A stretch of 33,633 nt of DNA, taken from contig PAOB01000039.1 of NCBI GenBank assembly GCA_002708445.1, positions 1-33,633 on the forward strand. Direction: 5' to 3'. The stretch is from Candidatus Arcticimaribacter sp. (GTDB lineage: Bacteria > Bacteroidota > Bacteroidia > Flavobacteriales > Flavobacteriaceae). This document shows, one piece after another, positions 18,230 through 26,711 of this stretch. The position numbers and the translations under genes are program-made. The number at the start of each line of letters is the position of its first letter. Positions within the stretch are counted from its first letter, which is position 1. The notes beneath the pieces are model-generated. The model was not told the origin of the DNA and did no database searches. It saw only the letters and a list, made by a program, of their open reading frames with translations.

Positions 18230-20818
18230 ATGGCTAGAAAAACAAAGTCTGAACGATTTAATGATTATGTTGTATCCAAATTCGAAATTTACAACAGTCT
18301 TTTTCTGACACTTCCCTTTGATTCCATTCCCCAAACCTCACTTTTACTTCCATTATTCAAGGATTTTTGTGATAAAGGTTATGATGCTGTTTTATCGCCA
18401 AAACAAATTGTAGACCATTTTTTTGAAAATTTCACCCAAGGAATGAGCTCTAAAGATCGGCACAATCTGCTCTTTAGTTTCTTAAAATACATTGAACGCC
18501 AAATTGTGTTGTTTGATGCAATTGAAGACGCAGGTTTTTCCTATGTAAATAATATGCACGGTAGAGGAACACTTCGATACATCAAAGAAGCTACCAAGTC
18601 AAAGAACAATTTTGCGGAACTTAAAGAGTATCTAAACCGATTCAAGGTTAGAATTGTCTTGACGGCTCATCCAACTCAATTTTATCCTGGCTCAGTACTT
18701 GGGATCATCACAGATTTAGCGGCTGCACTAAAAAAAGATGATCTGGATCAGATTAAATTATTATTGGCTCAATTGGGTAAAACTCGTTTTTTCAACAAAA
18801 TAAAACCAACCCCATTGGATGAAGCCGTAAGCTTAACATGGTTTTTAGAAAATGTTTTTTATGAATCTGCTGCAGTAATCTACAATTACATAGAACAACA
18901 CATTTTTGAGGGTGAGTCCATCGATAATTCAATATTTGATTTGGGTTTTTGGCCCGGAGGTGATCGTGACGGAAACCCTTTTGTTACCCCAAAAATAACG
19001 ATTAAAACAGCTGAAAGACTGAGGTTTACAATCCTCAGGAATTACTACAGAGATCTACGTAAACTCAAAAGAAAAATAACTTTTGACGAAGTTGATCAAA
19101 AAATAAATGACTTAGAATCTAAGCTTTATTACACTTTATTCGAGCCAGAAAAAATTAAAGAAATCAGTTCTGCTTTTGTGATTGATGAATTATTAGAAAT
19201 TGAAAGCATCCTTAAAGAGAAACACAACAGCCTGTATTTAAACGAAATCATAGACCTAAGAAATAAAGTTAAGCTCTTTGGTTTTCATTTTGCTTCTCTT
19301 GATATTCGCCAAGATTCTCGTGTACACAATCATGTTTTTGAAAATATAGTTTCGCACCCAAAAATACAAGACCACATTTCAGGTTTACCTCTCAATTATT
19401 TGGATCTTGAATTGGATGAGCGTCTCGCTATTTTACCCAAACTAACAGGGGAGGTTCCAGAATCGATTTTTGACGAAGACATTGTTAAACACACTTTGGG
19501 ATCTATTTACGCCATGAAAGCTATTCAAAAAAGAAATGGAGAAAAAGGATGTAATCGATACATTATCAGTAATTGTCAAAGTATTGAGAACATGTTGCAA
19601 CTCTTCGCTTTGCACCGCATTTGTGGCTGGGAAAAACCAACAGTTGACCTCATTCCACTCTTTGAAACAGTTGACGATCTTCATGCATCTCAAAATATCA
19701 TGCACGCTTTGTACTCGAATCCTGTTTACAAGAAACATCTAGAAAGTCGAAAAATGAAACAAACCATTATGCTTGGTTTTTCAGACGGCACAAAGGATGG
19801 AGGATATTTTATGGCAAATTGGAGTATTTACAAAGCCAAAGAAGAATTATCTGATGTATCTAAAGACTTTGGAGTTTCTGTCGCATTTTTTGATGGACGC
19901 GGTGGACCTCCAGCTCGAGGAGGTGGTAATACGCATCATTTCTATGCTTCTATGGGAGACAGAATTAAAGCTGATGACATTCAATTAACGGTTCAAGGAC
20001 AAACCATAAGTTCAAATTTTGGAACCTTAGATTCCAGCCAATTTAATCTTGAGCAATTGTTGAGTTCTGGAATTTCAAATCAAGTATTCAAAAACGAAGA
20101 CAATCGCTTGGCTGATGATGATCGTGAGACCATGCAACAACTAGCTGAAATTAGCTACAAAGCATACAGTGATTTCAAATCACATCCAAAATTTGTTCCC
20201 TATTTAGAAAATATGAGTACCCTAAAGTACTACTCCAAAACTAACATAGGGAGTCGACCATCAAAAAGAGGGAGTTCAAAAGAACTCAATTTTTCGGACT
20301 TAAGAGCAATTCCCTTTGTTGGGAGTTGGAGTCAATCGAAACAAAATGTCCCTGGATTTTTTGGGGTAGGTTCTGCTATTCAGTCATTTGAAGCCAGGGG
20401 AGCATTTGACAAGGTGGATTCGTTATACAAAAATTCAGCATTTTTTAGAACCTTGATCGCGAATAGCATGATGAGTTTAACCAAATCGTTTTTTAAACTT
20501 ACTGCTCACATTGGGAAAGACAAGGAATTTGGTGAGTTTTGGAACATCATACATGATGAGTATGTTTTATCCAAAAAAATGATTTTAAAGCTAACAGGTT
20601 ATTCTGAATTAATGGAAGATCAACCAGCTGGAAAACACTCCATAGAAATGCGTGAAGCAATTGTACAGCCTTTGTTGACAATTCAGCAATATGCTCTCAG
20701 TTCAATCCATGAATTGAACAAATCAGAAGAATATTCTGAAGAACAAAAAGAAATATTTGAAAAATTGGTTACTCGATCTTTATTTGGAAATATTAATGCA
20801 AGCAGAAATTCTTGCTAA
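18230..20818 (+). CDS. ppc: Phosphoenolpyruvate carboxylase
   Basis: Converts PEP and bicarbonate to oxaloacetate, refilling the TCA cycle. The 862-residue protein has the catalytic His147 in LTAHPTQ, the substrate loop FWPGGDRDGNPFVTP near 241-255, and GFSDGTKDGGYFMANW near 516-531. The glycine-rich loop FFDGRGGPPARGGG has Asp555 where E. coli and plant enzymes have His in FHGRGG, and the C-terminus is RNSC instead of the usual RNTG. Both differences are probably traits of the Bacteroidota form of the enzyme rather than damage, since all other motifs are intact. It follows the Lrp/AsnC gene by 19 bases and converges on aroB with a three-base gap. Confidence 0.95.
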   Translation: MARKTKSERFNDYVVSKFEIYNSLFLTLPFDSIPQTSLLLPLFKDFCDKGYDAVLSPKQIVDHFFENFTQGMSSKDRHNLLFSFLKYIERQIVLFDAIEDAGFSYVNNMHGRGTLRYIKEATKSKNNFAELKEYLNRFKVRIVLTAHPTQFYPGSVLGIITDLAAALKKDDLDQIKLLLAQLGKTRFFNKIKPTPLDEAVSLTWFLENVFYESAAVIYNYIEQHIFEGESIDNSIFDLGFWPGGDRDGNPFVTPKITIKTAERLRFTILRNYYRDLRKLKRKITFDEVDQKINDLESKLYYTLFEPEKIKEISSAFVIDELLEIESILKEKHNSLYLNEIIDLRNKVKLFGFHFASLDIRQDSRVHNHVFENIVSHPKIQDHISGLPLNYLDLELDERLAILPKLTGEVPESIFDEDIVKHTLGSIYAMKAIQKRNGEKGCNRYIISNCQSIENMLQLFALHRICGWEKPTVDLIPLFETVDDLHASQNIMHALYSNPVYKKHLESRKMKQTIMLGFSDGTKDGGYFMANWSIYKAKEELSDVSKDFGVSVAFFDGRGGPPARGGGNTHHFYASMGDRIKADDIQLTVQGQTISSNFGTLDSSQFNLEQLLSSGISNQVFKNEDNRLADDDRETMQQLAEISYKAYSDFKSHPKFVPYLENMSTLKYYSKTNIGSRPSKRGSSKELNFSDLRAIPFVGSWSQSKQNVPGFFGVGSAIQSFEARGAFDKVDSLYKNSAFFRTLIANSMMSLTKSFFKLTAHIGKDKEFGEFWNIIHDEYVLSKKMILKLTGYSELMEDQPAGKHSIEMREAIVQPLLTIQQYALSSIHELNKSEEYSEEQKEIFEKLVTRSLFGNINASRNSC

Positions 20819-20821
20819 AAA

Positions 20822-21895
20822 TTATTTACCTGCATAATACTGAAATGCTTTAGGAAATAATTCGTCGGGCACTTCAACATCAATCACAGTCTTACCAATA
20901 GCCTCTAAAAGAACAAATTTAATTTTCCCATGACTGTTCTTTTTATCATATTGTAAAAGATCCAGTATTGCATCGATATTCTTTTTGTTAAAATCTACCT
21001 TAGGGTAAATTGAATTAAAAACTTCTTTAATGTTGTTGCATTGATCAGAACTCAAACCGGTTAACTGAGTTGATAAGTAAGCTTCTAATATCATTCCTAT
21101 GGCTATGGCCTCACCGTGGAGTAGAGTATTTTTTTCGCTATGAGTTAAGCAAAAAGATTCAATAGCATGCCCAAGTGTGTGACCAAAATTAAGTGTTTTT
21201 CGGATTCCATATTCGTTGGGATCCTTTAAAACGACTTGATTTTTTATTTCTACAGAATGGTAAATCAATTCTTTAATTTCATCCGTACTGATCTTTTTGT
21301 AATTTGAAAGTTTATCCCAGAAAGTTTTGTCATGAATCAACCCATGTTTTAACATTTCTGCATATCCACTTCTGTACTCTTCTGAAGGAAGAGTATTTAA
21401 GTATTGGGAGTCAATCAAAACCATTTTAGGATTTACAATTACACCAACCTGATTCTTTAAAGCACCCAAATCAACCCCTGTTTTACCTCCAACAGAGGCA
21501 TCCACCATTGAAAGTAGAGTAGTAGGAATGTTTATGAAATCTATCCCTCTTTTAAATGTTGATGCGACAAAACCACCAAGATCGGTTACCACACCACCAC
21601 CCAGATTAATTAATAAACTTTTACGATCTGCTCCCAACTCCGAAAGTGCTTCCCAAACTCCAGAACAAGTTTCAATATGTTTGTGTAACTCACCCGCATT
21701 TATTGAAATAATTTCTAGGGGATTTTCTGTACTAAATTGGCTTAAAAATTGATGCAAACAAAGTTTTTCAGTATTACTGTCTACGAGAATAATAACATAA
21801 GAATATTGATTATTTTTTACGAAATTATTTAGTATAAGATACTGTTTGTCAGAGAATTCAACGTTGTATCCCTTAGCAGTTATGGGTTTTCTCAA
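20822..21895 (-). CDS. aroB: 3-dehydroquinate synthase
   Basis: Second enzyme of the shikimate pathway, converting DAHP to 3-dehydroquinate with NAD and a divalent metal. The NAD-binding GGGVVTDLGGFVA lies near 98-110, followed by PTTLLSMVDASVGGKTGVDL near 127-146 with the conserved lysine. The metal ligands include the Glu of EMLKHGLIHD, the His of NFGHTLGHAIE and the His of LLHGEAIAIGM. The start is the TTG at 21895: in this frame only an ATT precedes it before a stop codon, and MRKPITAKGYNVEF fits the family N-terminus. A -7 element lies 38 bases upstream. Confidence 0.95.
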   Translation of the reverse strand: MRKPITAKGYNVEFSDKQYLILNNFVKNNQYSYVIILVDSNTEKLCLHQFLSQFSTENPLEIISINAGELHKHIETCSGVWEALSELGADRKSLLINLGGGVVTDLGGFVASTFKRGIDFINIPTTLLSMVDASVGGKTGVDLGALKNQVGVIVNPKMVLIDSQYLNTLPSEEYRSGYAEMLKHGLIHDKTFWDKLSNYKKISTDEIKELIYHSVEIKNQVVLKDPNEYGIRKTLNFGHTLGHAIESFCLTHSEKNTLLHGEAIAIGMILEAYLSTQLTGLSSDQCNNIKEVFNSIYPKVDFNKKNIDAILDLLQYDKKNSHGKIKFVLLEAIGKTVIDVEVPDELFPKAFQYYAGK

Positions 21896-21933
21896 AATTT
21901 ATTTTTTTTGTAAAAATAAGGATTTTATTTAAG

Positions 21934-21941
21934 CAAAAATA
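21934..21941 (-). promoter_or_regulatory. Putative -7 element of aroB (TATTTTTG on the minus strand)
   Basis: Exact TAnnTTTG on the minus strand; transcription would start near 21928, giving a leader of about 33 bases before the TTG start. No convincing -33 at 17-23 bases. Confidence 0.4.
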
Positions 21942-21980
21942 CTACATTTATGATCCCTTAGTTTAATAAAACACTATTTT

Positions 21981-21988
21981 TATTTTTG
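21981..21988 (+). promoter_or_regulatory. Orphan -7 element (TATTTTTG) facing a terminator hairpin
   Basis: Exact TAnnTTTG on the plus strand with no plus-strand gene behind it. The hairpin at 21995-22012 follows at once. It may be chance in an AT-rich gap. Confidence 0.25.
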
Positions 21989-21994
21989 AAAGGG

Positions 21995-22022
21995 CAGTCC
22001 GATATTTGGGCTGTTTTTTTTT
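21995..22022 (+). terminator. Intrinsic terminator-like hairpin with a T run
   Basis: CAGTCC and GGGCTG form a 6-bp stem (one G-T pair) with a 7-base loop, followed by nine or more T residues on the plus strand. It lies between the aroB start and the end of the small membrane protein gene, both on the minus strand. On that strand the hairpin is preceded by the A run and followed only by a weak T tract, so it would work less well as the terminator of the upstream minus-strand genes. Confidence 0.4.
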
Positions 22023-22039
22023 GAGAAAATAGAAAGTAA

Positions 22040-22405
22040 TTATTCTAGAATTTCCATTTTTAAAATTGTGGCAGTTTTTTTACAATTCTCTACCCTTAAA
22101 GCATATTTTTTTAGTTCCAATTCAGTTTCAATTTGATACACTTTACAACTGTCTATTGCTGTTTTGCTGTTACCAAAGTTAACATCTGCATAATTGATAA
22201 GGGCGTTAATCGTAAGTGAATCTAGCAAAATAATAGGGTTTATGTCCTGATCAAATCGCCATTCTTTTTTAGAAAGATCATTGAGGACTCTAGCTTCTGG
22301 ACCGTAATTGCACTGGGTTCTTTTGCCGTTAAAAAAAAAGGCTAAAAAAATTAAACCAGTCGAAAAACCTCCTAAATAATACCCTAATCTTTTTAAAAAA
22401 CTCAT
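22040..22405 (-). CDS. Small single-pass membrane protein, function unknown
   Basis: A 121-residue protein with one N-terminal membrane segment (about 7-24, GYYLGGFSTGLIFLAFFF), then KRTQCNYGPEARVLNDL and a soluble domain. The pattern resembles a conserved Flavobacteriia family sometimes annotated DUF4258, but I am not sure of the match. I take the ATG at 22405 (MSFLKRLGYY); the frame allows a TTG two codons earlier. It lies 36 bases after tsaE on the same strand with no strong promoter between, so it is probably the last gene of the porX-tsaE run. No function is proposed. Confidence 0.7.
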   Translation of the reverse strand: MSFLKRLGYYLGGFSTGLIFLAFFFNGKRTQCNYGPEARVLNDLSKKEWRFDQDINPIILLDSLTINALINYADVNFGNSKTAIDSCKVYQIETELELKKYALRVENCKKTATILKMEILE

Positions 22406-22441
22406 GTTCAAATTTTAGGTAAAAAATAATATTCTTTAAGG

Positions 22442-22849
22442 TTAATCAAATTTAATTTTTCGGGTATTTTGATTGATGTAATCTAATTGAATGCTATGAA
22501 CCATTTCGGGAAGCAAAGATTGTATTTTATCTGGCCATTCAATTAAACAAACAGAACCTGAATCTAGATATTCTTCGGCACCAAAATCAAAAGCTTCTTC
22601 TTCAGAATCTAATCTGTAGCAATCAAAATGAAAGATACTCTCGTGGGATGTATTTTTGTATTCATTTACCAAAGAGAAGGTTGGACTACTCACGGTATCG
22701 ATTACACTCAAGTGCTTGCAAAAAGATTTGATGAGAGTAGTTTTCCCAACTCCCATGGAGCCTTCAAACAGAAAAATATTATGTTTTGAAAGGGTCAAAA
22801 TTTTTTGAACCATTGAATCAGCCTCTTCCAAACGATAAACTTGCGTCAT
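22442..22849 (-). CDS. tsaE: tRNA threonylcarbamoyladenosine biosynthesis ATPase TsaE
   Basis: ATPase that works with TsaB and TsaD to place the t6A modification on ANN-decoding tRNAs. The 135-residue protein has Walker A GSMGVGKTT (30-38, usually G-E-L-G-A-G-K-T-T), the family signature SSPTFSLVNEY, HFDCYRL, and the C-terminal IEWPDKI. Its ATG immediately abuts the porX stop, with no gap, so the two are almost certainly translated from one mRNA. TsaB and TsaD are not in the window. Confidence 0.95.
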   Translation of the reverse strand: MTQVYRLEEADSMVQKILTLSKHNIFLFEGSMGVGKTTLIKSFCKHLSVIDTVSSPTFSLVNEYKNTSHESIFHFDCYRLDSEEEAFDFGAEEYLDSGSVCLIEWPDKIQSLLPEMVHSIQLDYINQNTRKIKFD

Positions 22850-24415
22850 TTAAATATTGTTTTTTGGATGCAAAACTACAAAAGGGATTATGATTTCTTC
22901 CATAGAAATTCCACCATGTTGGTAACTGTTATTAAAAAGGGAAGCGTAATGGTGGTAATTTTTTGGATAAACAAAGTAGCTGTAATCCAATGCAAAGATG
23001 TATTTGCTGTTAATACTGATTTTGGGGAGCCCTATGTTTTTGGGTTCATTAACTTCAAAAATTTTATTCGATTTACAGGTTAAACTCCTTCCTGTTTTGT
23101 AACGCAGATTTAAACTAGACTCTTTATCACCAACTACCTCAATAGCCTGGGTAACATTTATGGTGCCGTGATCTGTTGTAATTACTAATTGATAATTATG
23201 TTCCCTAGCAGCATTAATGATTTCTAGTAAAGGAGAATTTTTGAACCAACTAGCAGTCAAAGAACGATATGCCTTGTTATCAGAAGCCAATTCTTTGATG
23301 ATTTCCATTTCTGATTTAGCATGAGAAATCATATCAACAAAATTGTATACTACAGCCGTTAATCTTTCATTTGTATGGTCAGCAAGAGATTTGGCAAGTG
23401 ATTTTCCGTTTTTAATGTTTGTAATCTTGTGATAGCTCATTTTACCTTCAATATTTAATCGTTTAAGCTGAGCTTCCAATAGTTCTTTTTCAAATAAATT
23501 TTTTCCTCCTTCTTCATGGTCATTTTTCCACCACTGAGGATATTGTTCTGAAATTTCTAGAGGTGTAAAGCCCGAAAAAAGTGAATTTCTCGCATATTGG
23601 GTTGCTGTTGGAAGAATACTAAAATAAGTGTCTTCTTTTTCTTTTTGATAAAAGTCAGTTATGAAAGGTTCAATTGTTTTCCACTGATCCAATCTGAGGT
23701 TATCTATCACAAGCAATAGGGTAGGTTGGTTTTCTTCGAGCAAAGGTTTTATTCTGTTTTTAAACAAACGATGAGACAATTCAGGAGCTTCATTGGGCTT
23801 ATTCATCCAATCCTCATAAGATTGTTTGATAAACCTTGAGAACAGTTGGTTTGCTTCTTTCATTTGACTTTGAAAAATTTCAATCATTCCATGATCCACC
23901 AATGACTCTAATTCGAGCTCCCAAAAAACCATTTTTTGATAAAATTCTTGCCATTCATCTGCAGTATTCAAATCCATCAACTCCAAGCTAATTTTTCGAA
24001 ATTCTTGCTGATAATTTCGGGTAGTCTTCTCTGCAATTAAATTCTTATCCAATAAGTTTTTCTTGAGGGAGAGCAATATTTGATTTGGATTAACAGGCTT
24101 AATCAAGTAATCCGATATCCTAGAACCAATGGCATCTTCCATGATGTGTTCCTCTTCATTTTTGGTAACCATTATGACTGGAAGCTTTGGCTGCTTGCTT
24201 TTCAAATGAGATAGGGTTTCAAGTCCACTTAGCCCAGGCATGTTTTCATCAAGTAGAACCGCTTCGTACAAATTCTTTTGAACAAGTTCAATAGCATCAA
24301 GTCCATTGTTACATGCTGTTACTTGATACCCCTTGTCGAGAAGAAAAAGAATGTGTGGTTTTAGAAGGTCAACCTCATCGTCGACCCATAAGATTTGTAT
24401 TGGCTGTAGATTCAT
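22850..24415 (-). CDS. porX: Response regulator PorX with PglZ (alkaline phosphatase-like) domain
   Basis: Cytoplasmic response regulator of the PorX-PorY system, which influences type IX secretion in Bacteroidota. Residues 5-125 form a CheY-like receiver with the acid pocket Asp12-Asp13, phosphoacceptor Asp56 (LLDENMPG), Thr84 and Lys106 (LIKP). A helical linker covers about 126-225. The rest is a PglZ domain of the alkaline phosphatase superfamily with probable zinc residues Asp238 (VIDNLR), Thr270/Thr272 (LPTATQYARN), Asp361-His365 (DMISH) and Asp415-His416 (TTDHG). The P. gingivalis homologue is reported to be a zinc phosphodiesterase. There is no DNA-binding domain. The sensor porY is not in the window. 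tsaE follows directly. Confidence 0.93.
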   Translation of the reverse strand: MNLQPIQILWVDDEVDLLKPHILFLLDKGYQVTACNNGLDAIELVQKNLYEAVLLDENMPGLSGLETLSHLKSKQPKLPVIMVTKNEEEHIMEDAIGSRISDYLIKPVNPNQILLSLKKNLLDKNLIAEKTTRNYQQEFRKISLELMDLNTADEWQEFYQKMVFWELELESLVDHGMIEIFQSQMKEANQLFSRFIKQSYEDWMNKPNEAPELSHRLFKNRIKPLLEENQPTLLLVIDNLRLDQWKTIEPFITDFYQKEKEDTYFSILPTATQYARNSLFSGFTPLEISEQYPQWWKNDHEEGGKNLFEKELLEAQLKRLNIEGKMSYHKITNIKNGKSLAKSLADHTNERLTAVVYNFVDMISHAKSEMEIIKELASDNKAYRSLTASWFKNSPLLEIINAAREHNYQLVITTDHGTINVTQAIEVVGDKESSLNLRYKTGRSLTCKSNKIFEVNEPKNIGLPKISINSKYIFALDYSYFVYPKNYHHYASLFNNSYQHGGISMEEIIIPFVVLHPKNNI

Positions 24416-24423
24416 TACATTTG
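24394..24423 (+). promoter_or_regulatory. Promoter of the HD phosphohydrolase gene (TTTG-N18-TACATTTG)
   Basis: The best plus-strand promoter match in the window: TTTG at 24394-24397, an 18-base spacer, and TACATTTG at 24416-24423, both exact. The -33 part lies inside the first codons of porX on the other strand. The transcript would begin near 24429, about nine bases before the TTG start at 24438. Confidence 0.65.
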
Positions 24424-24437
24424 TAAAAATAAAAAGT

Positions 24438-25661
24438 TTGAAAATAAATCAAAAATTGACCCTTTTAAACGATCCAATTTACGGATTTATTCACATCAAT
24501 GCTCCTATTATTTTTAAATTGTTGGAACATCCGTTTTTTCAACGTCTAAGAAGAATCACTCAAATGGGGCTTTCTTCTTTGGTTTATCCCGGAGCAAGAC
24601 ACAGCCGCTTCGAACATGCCTTAGGATGTCTCCACCTGATGCAAAAAACCATTGGAATTCTTAGAGAAAAAGGAGTTTCTATCAACAACAATGAAGCTCT
24701 TGCGATGCAAATAGCAATTTTGCTTCACGACATAGGACACGGTCCCTTTTCGCATGCAATGGAAAACTCCCTTGTAAAAGGAGTTCACCATGAGTCCTTG
24801 TCTCTTCAGTTTATGTCTTACCTAAACAAGGAATTCGACGGACAATTAACCCTTGCTATTTCGATCTTTCAAAATCAATATCAGCGGAAATTTATGCATC
24901 AATTGGTTTCTGGACAGATCGATTTGGATCGAATGGATTACCTCAAACGAGATAGTTTTTACACTGCAGCAACTGAGGGTAACATCAATTCAGAACGAAT
25001 CATAACCATGTTTAATGTAATTGATGATGAATTGGTAATTGAAGAAAAGGGCATGCACTCTGTTGAAAAGTTTTTAATTGCTCGACGCCTGATGTATTGG
25101 CAAGTGTATTTACACAAAACCAGTTTGGTAGGGGAGCTACTTTTGGAACGTTTATTAATTCATGTTCGGAAACTTTACAAAGAAGGAGTGGAATTAAACA
25201 CCCCAAAATCATTAACTTTCTTTTTAAACCATGATACGGGTGCAATAGACTCAGAAGAACTTCTAAATCGATTTGCATTGTTGGATGACTATGATATCAT
25301 ATCATCTTTAAAAGAATGGCAACATCATTCTGATTTTGTTTTGAAAGACTTGTCGAGTAGAATATTGAATCGGGATTTATTAAAAATCCACATAAAGAAT
25401 AGTCCTTTCACTGAACCTGAAATTTTAGAAAAAAAGGCTCTTTTATCTTCATGGAAATTAAACTCAGAGCAATTGGACAACTATGTATTCACGGGTAGTA
25501 TTTCTAATCAAGCCTATGTCCCTGACACTAAGACAATAAAGATTTTAAAAAAATCAGGTCAAGTGAGTTCTTTACAAGAGCAATCGGAGCTGTTCATTCG
25601 GAATTCATTTTCAAATATTGAATCAAAATTTTATCTGTGCTTTGCAAAGCCGAGTTTGTAA
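24438..25661 (+). CDS. HD domain phosphohydrolase (dGTPase/SAMHD1-like)
   Basis: Metal-dependent phosphohydrolase of 407 residues. The HD metal site is visible as His60 (RFEHALG), His97-Asp98 (LLHDIGHGPFSH) and Asp162/164/167 (IDLDRMDYLKRD), an order typical of the dGTPase/SAMHD1-like family. The early NDPIYGFI and HPFFQRLRRITQMG are family landmarks. The frame is open upstream to 24333, inside porX antisense, but those residues are not family-like and precede the promoter. I use the TTG at 24438 (MKINQKLTLLNDPIYGFI); TTG 24456 is the alternative and no ATG is available. The substrate, a deoxynucleotide or another nucleotide, is unknown. It is divergent from porX. Confidence 0.87.
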   Translation: MKINQKLTLLNDPIYGFIHINAPIIFKLLEHPFFQRLRRITQMGLSSLVYPGARHSRFEHALGCLHLMQKTIGILREKGVSINNNEALAMQIAILLHDIGHGPFSHAMENSLVKGVHHESLSLQFMSYLNKEFDGQLTLAISIFQNQYQRKFMHQLVSGQIDLDRMDYLKRDSFYTAATEGNINSERIITMFNVIDDELVIEEKGMHSVEKFLIARRLMYWQVYLHKTSLVGELLLERLLIHVRKLYKEGVELNTPKSLTFFLNHDTGAIDSEELLNRFALLDDYDIISSLKEWQHHSDFVLKDLSSRILNRDLLKIHIKNSPFTEPEILEKKALLSSWKLNSEQLDNYVFTGSISNQAYVPDTKTIKILKKSGQVSSLQEQSELFIRNSFSNIESKFYLCFAKPSL

Positions 25662-25672
25662 GGTTATTTTTA

Positions 25673-25680
25673 TACTTTTG
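25673..25680 (+). promoter_or_regulatory. Putative -7 element of the lpxD operon (TACTTTTG)
   Basis: Exact TAnnTTTG ending five bases before the lpxD ATG, so the mRNA would be leaderless or nearly so. A TTTG at 25655-25658 lies only 14 bases upstream, short for a -33 element. It falls in the 24-base gap after the HD gene, so read-through from that gene is also likely. Confidence 0.5.
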
Positions 25681-25685
25681 CAGGA

Positions 25686-26711
25686 ATGAAATTTACCGCT
25701 AAACAAATTGCAGGTTTATTGGATGGGCATATCGAAGGGAACCCAGATGTAGAAGTTCATAAACTTTCCAAGATAGAGGAGGGTACAACCGGGTCACTAA
25801 CCTTTTTGGCCAACGAAAAATACAACCCTTTTCTCTACAAAACCAATGCATCAATTGTTATCATAAACAAGGATTTTGTATTGGAAAAAGAAATAGTTTC
25901 CACTTTAGTAAGAGTTCCAGACGCATACCAAGCTTTTTCTACTTTATTAGAGTACTACAACACCAAAGAATCACAAGAAAAAGGGATTTCTCATCCTGTT
26001 TCTATTCACGAAAGTTTGATTTTGGATGAATCTTGTTATGTTGGAGAGTTTACAATAATAAAGAAAAATGTCAAACTCGGGAAAAATGTAAAAATACACT
26101 CTCAGGTATTTATTGGGGAAGATGTTACCATAGGAGCTGGTTCAATTATTCTTGATGGGGCTCGAATATTATCTCGAACTGAAATAGGTGAAAATTGTGT
26201 AATTCATCCAGGCTGCGTAATAGGATCCGAAGGTTTTGGATTTGCACCTCAAGATGATGGAACCTTTAAAAAAGTTCCACAGACTGGAATTGTTCGTATT
26301 GGAAACAACGTGGATATAGGAGCAAACTCGACCATAGACAGAGCTACTTTAGGGGCTACAATAATAAATGATGGGGTTAAATTGGATAATCACATCCAAG
26401 TTGCCCACAATGTAGAAATTGGGTCCAACACTGTAATAGCAGCTCAAACGGGTATTGCAGGTTCTACCAAAATTGGAAAATCTTGTTTTATTGGAGGACA
26501 AGTAGGAATATCTGGACATCTCAAAATAGGAGATGGAGTCCGAGCTCAAGGTCAAACAGGAATTACACGAGACATAAAAGACAATGAAGTTCTTCAAGGA
26601 ACACCAGCTTTTGATTTTAAAAGCTACAGTAAATCCTTCATTCACTTCAGAAATTTACCTGAAATCATAAAACGCCTCAATCAATTAGAAAAAGAAATCA
26701 ATGGAAAGTAA
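25686..26711 (+). CDS. lpxD: UDP-3-O-acylglucosamine N-acyltransferase
   Basis: Third step of lipid A synthesis: adds a 3-hydroxyacyl chain to the 2-amino group of UDP-3-O-acyl-glucosamine. The 341-residue protein has an N-terminal substrate-binding domain (about 1-100) and then a left-handed beta helix of hexapeptide repeats (about 105-320; IGAGSIILDGARI, IGENCVIHPGCVIG). The catalytic His is probably His241 in NHIQVAHN, matching His239 of E. coli. A C-terminal helix (RNLPEIIKRLNQLEKEI) is typical of the trimer. The last 11 bases overlap lpxC-fabZ, so translation is probably coupled. Confidence 0.97.
   Translation: MKFTAKQIAGLLDGHIEGNPDVEVHKLSKIEEGTTGSLTFLANEKYNPFLYKTNASIVIINKDFVLEKEIVSTLVRVPDAYQAFSTLLEYYNTKESQEKGISHPVSIHESLILDESCYVGEFTIIKKNVKLGKNVKIHSQVFIGEDVTIGAGSIILDGARILSRTEIGENCVIHPGCVIGSEGFGFAPQDDGTFKKVPQTGIVRIGNNVDIGANSTIDRATLGATIINDGVKLDNHIQVAHNVEIGSNTVIAAQTGIAGSTKIGKSCFIGGQVGISGHLKIGDGVRAQGQTGITRDIKDNEVLQGTPAFDFKSYSKSFIHFRNLPEIIKRLNQLEKEINGK

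Noticed and set aside
24333-24437. Upstream extension of the HD phosphohydrolase frame inside porX antisense
   Set aside because: Cys/Arg/Ser-rich composition unlike the family, upstream of the good promoter at 24394-24423, and fully antisense to the porX receiver domain.
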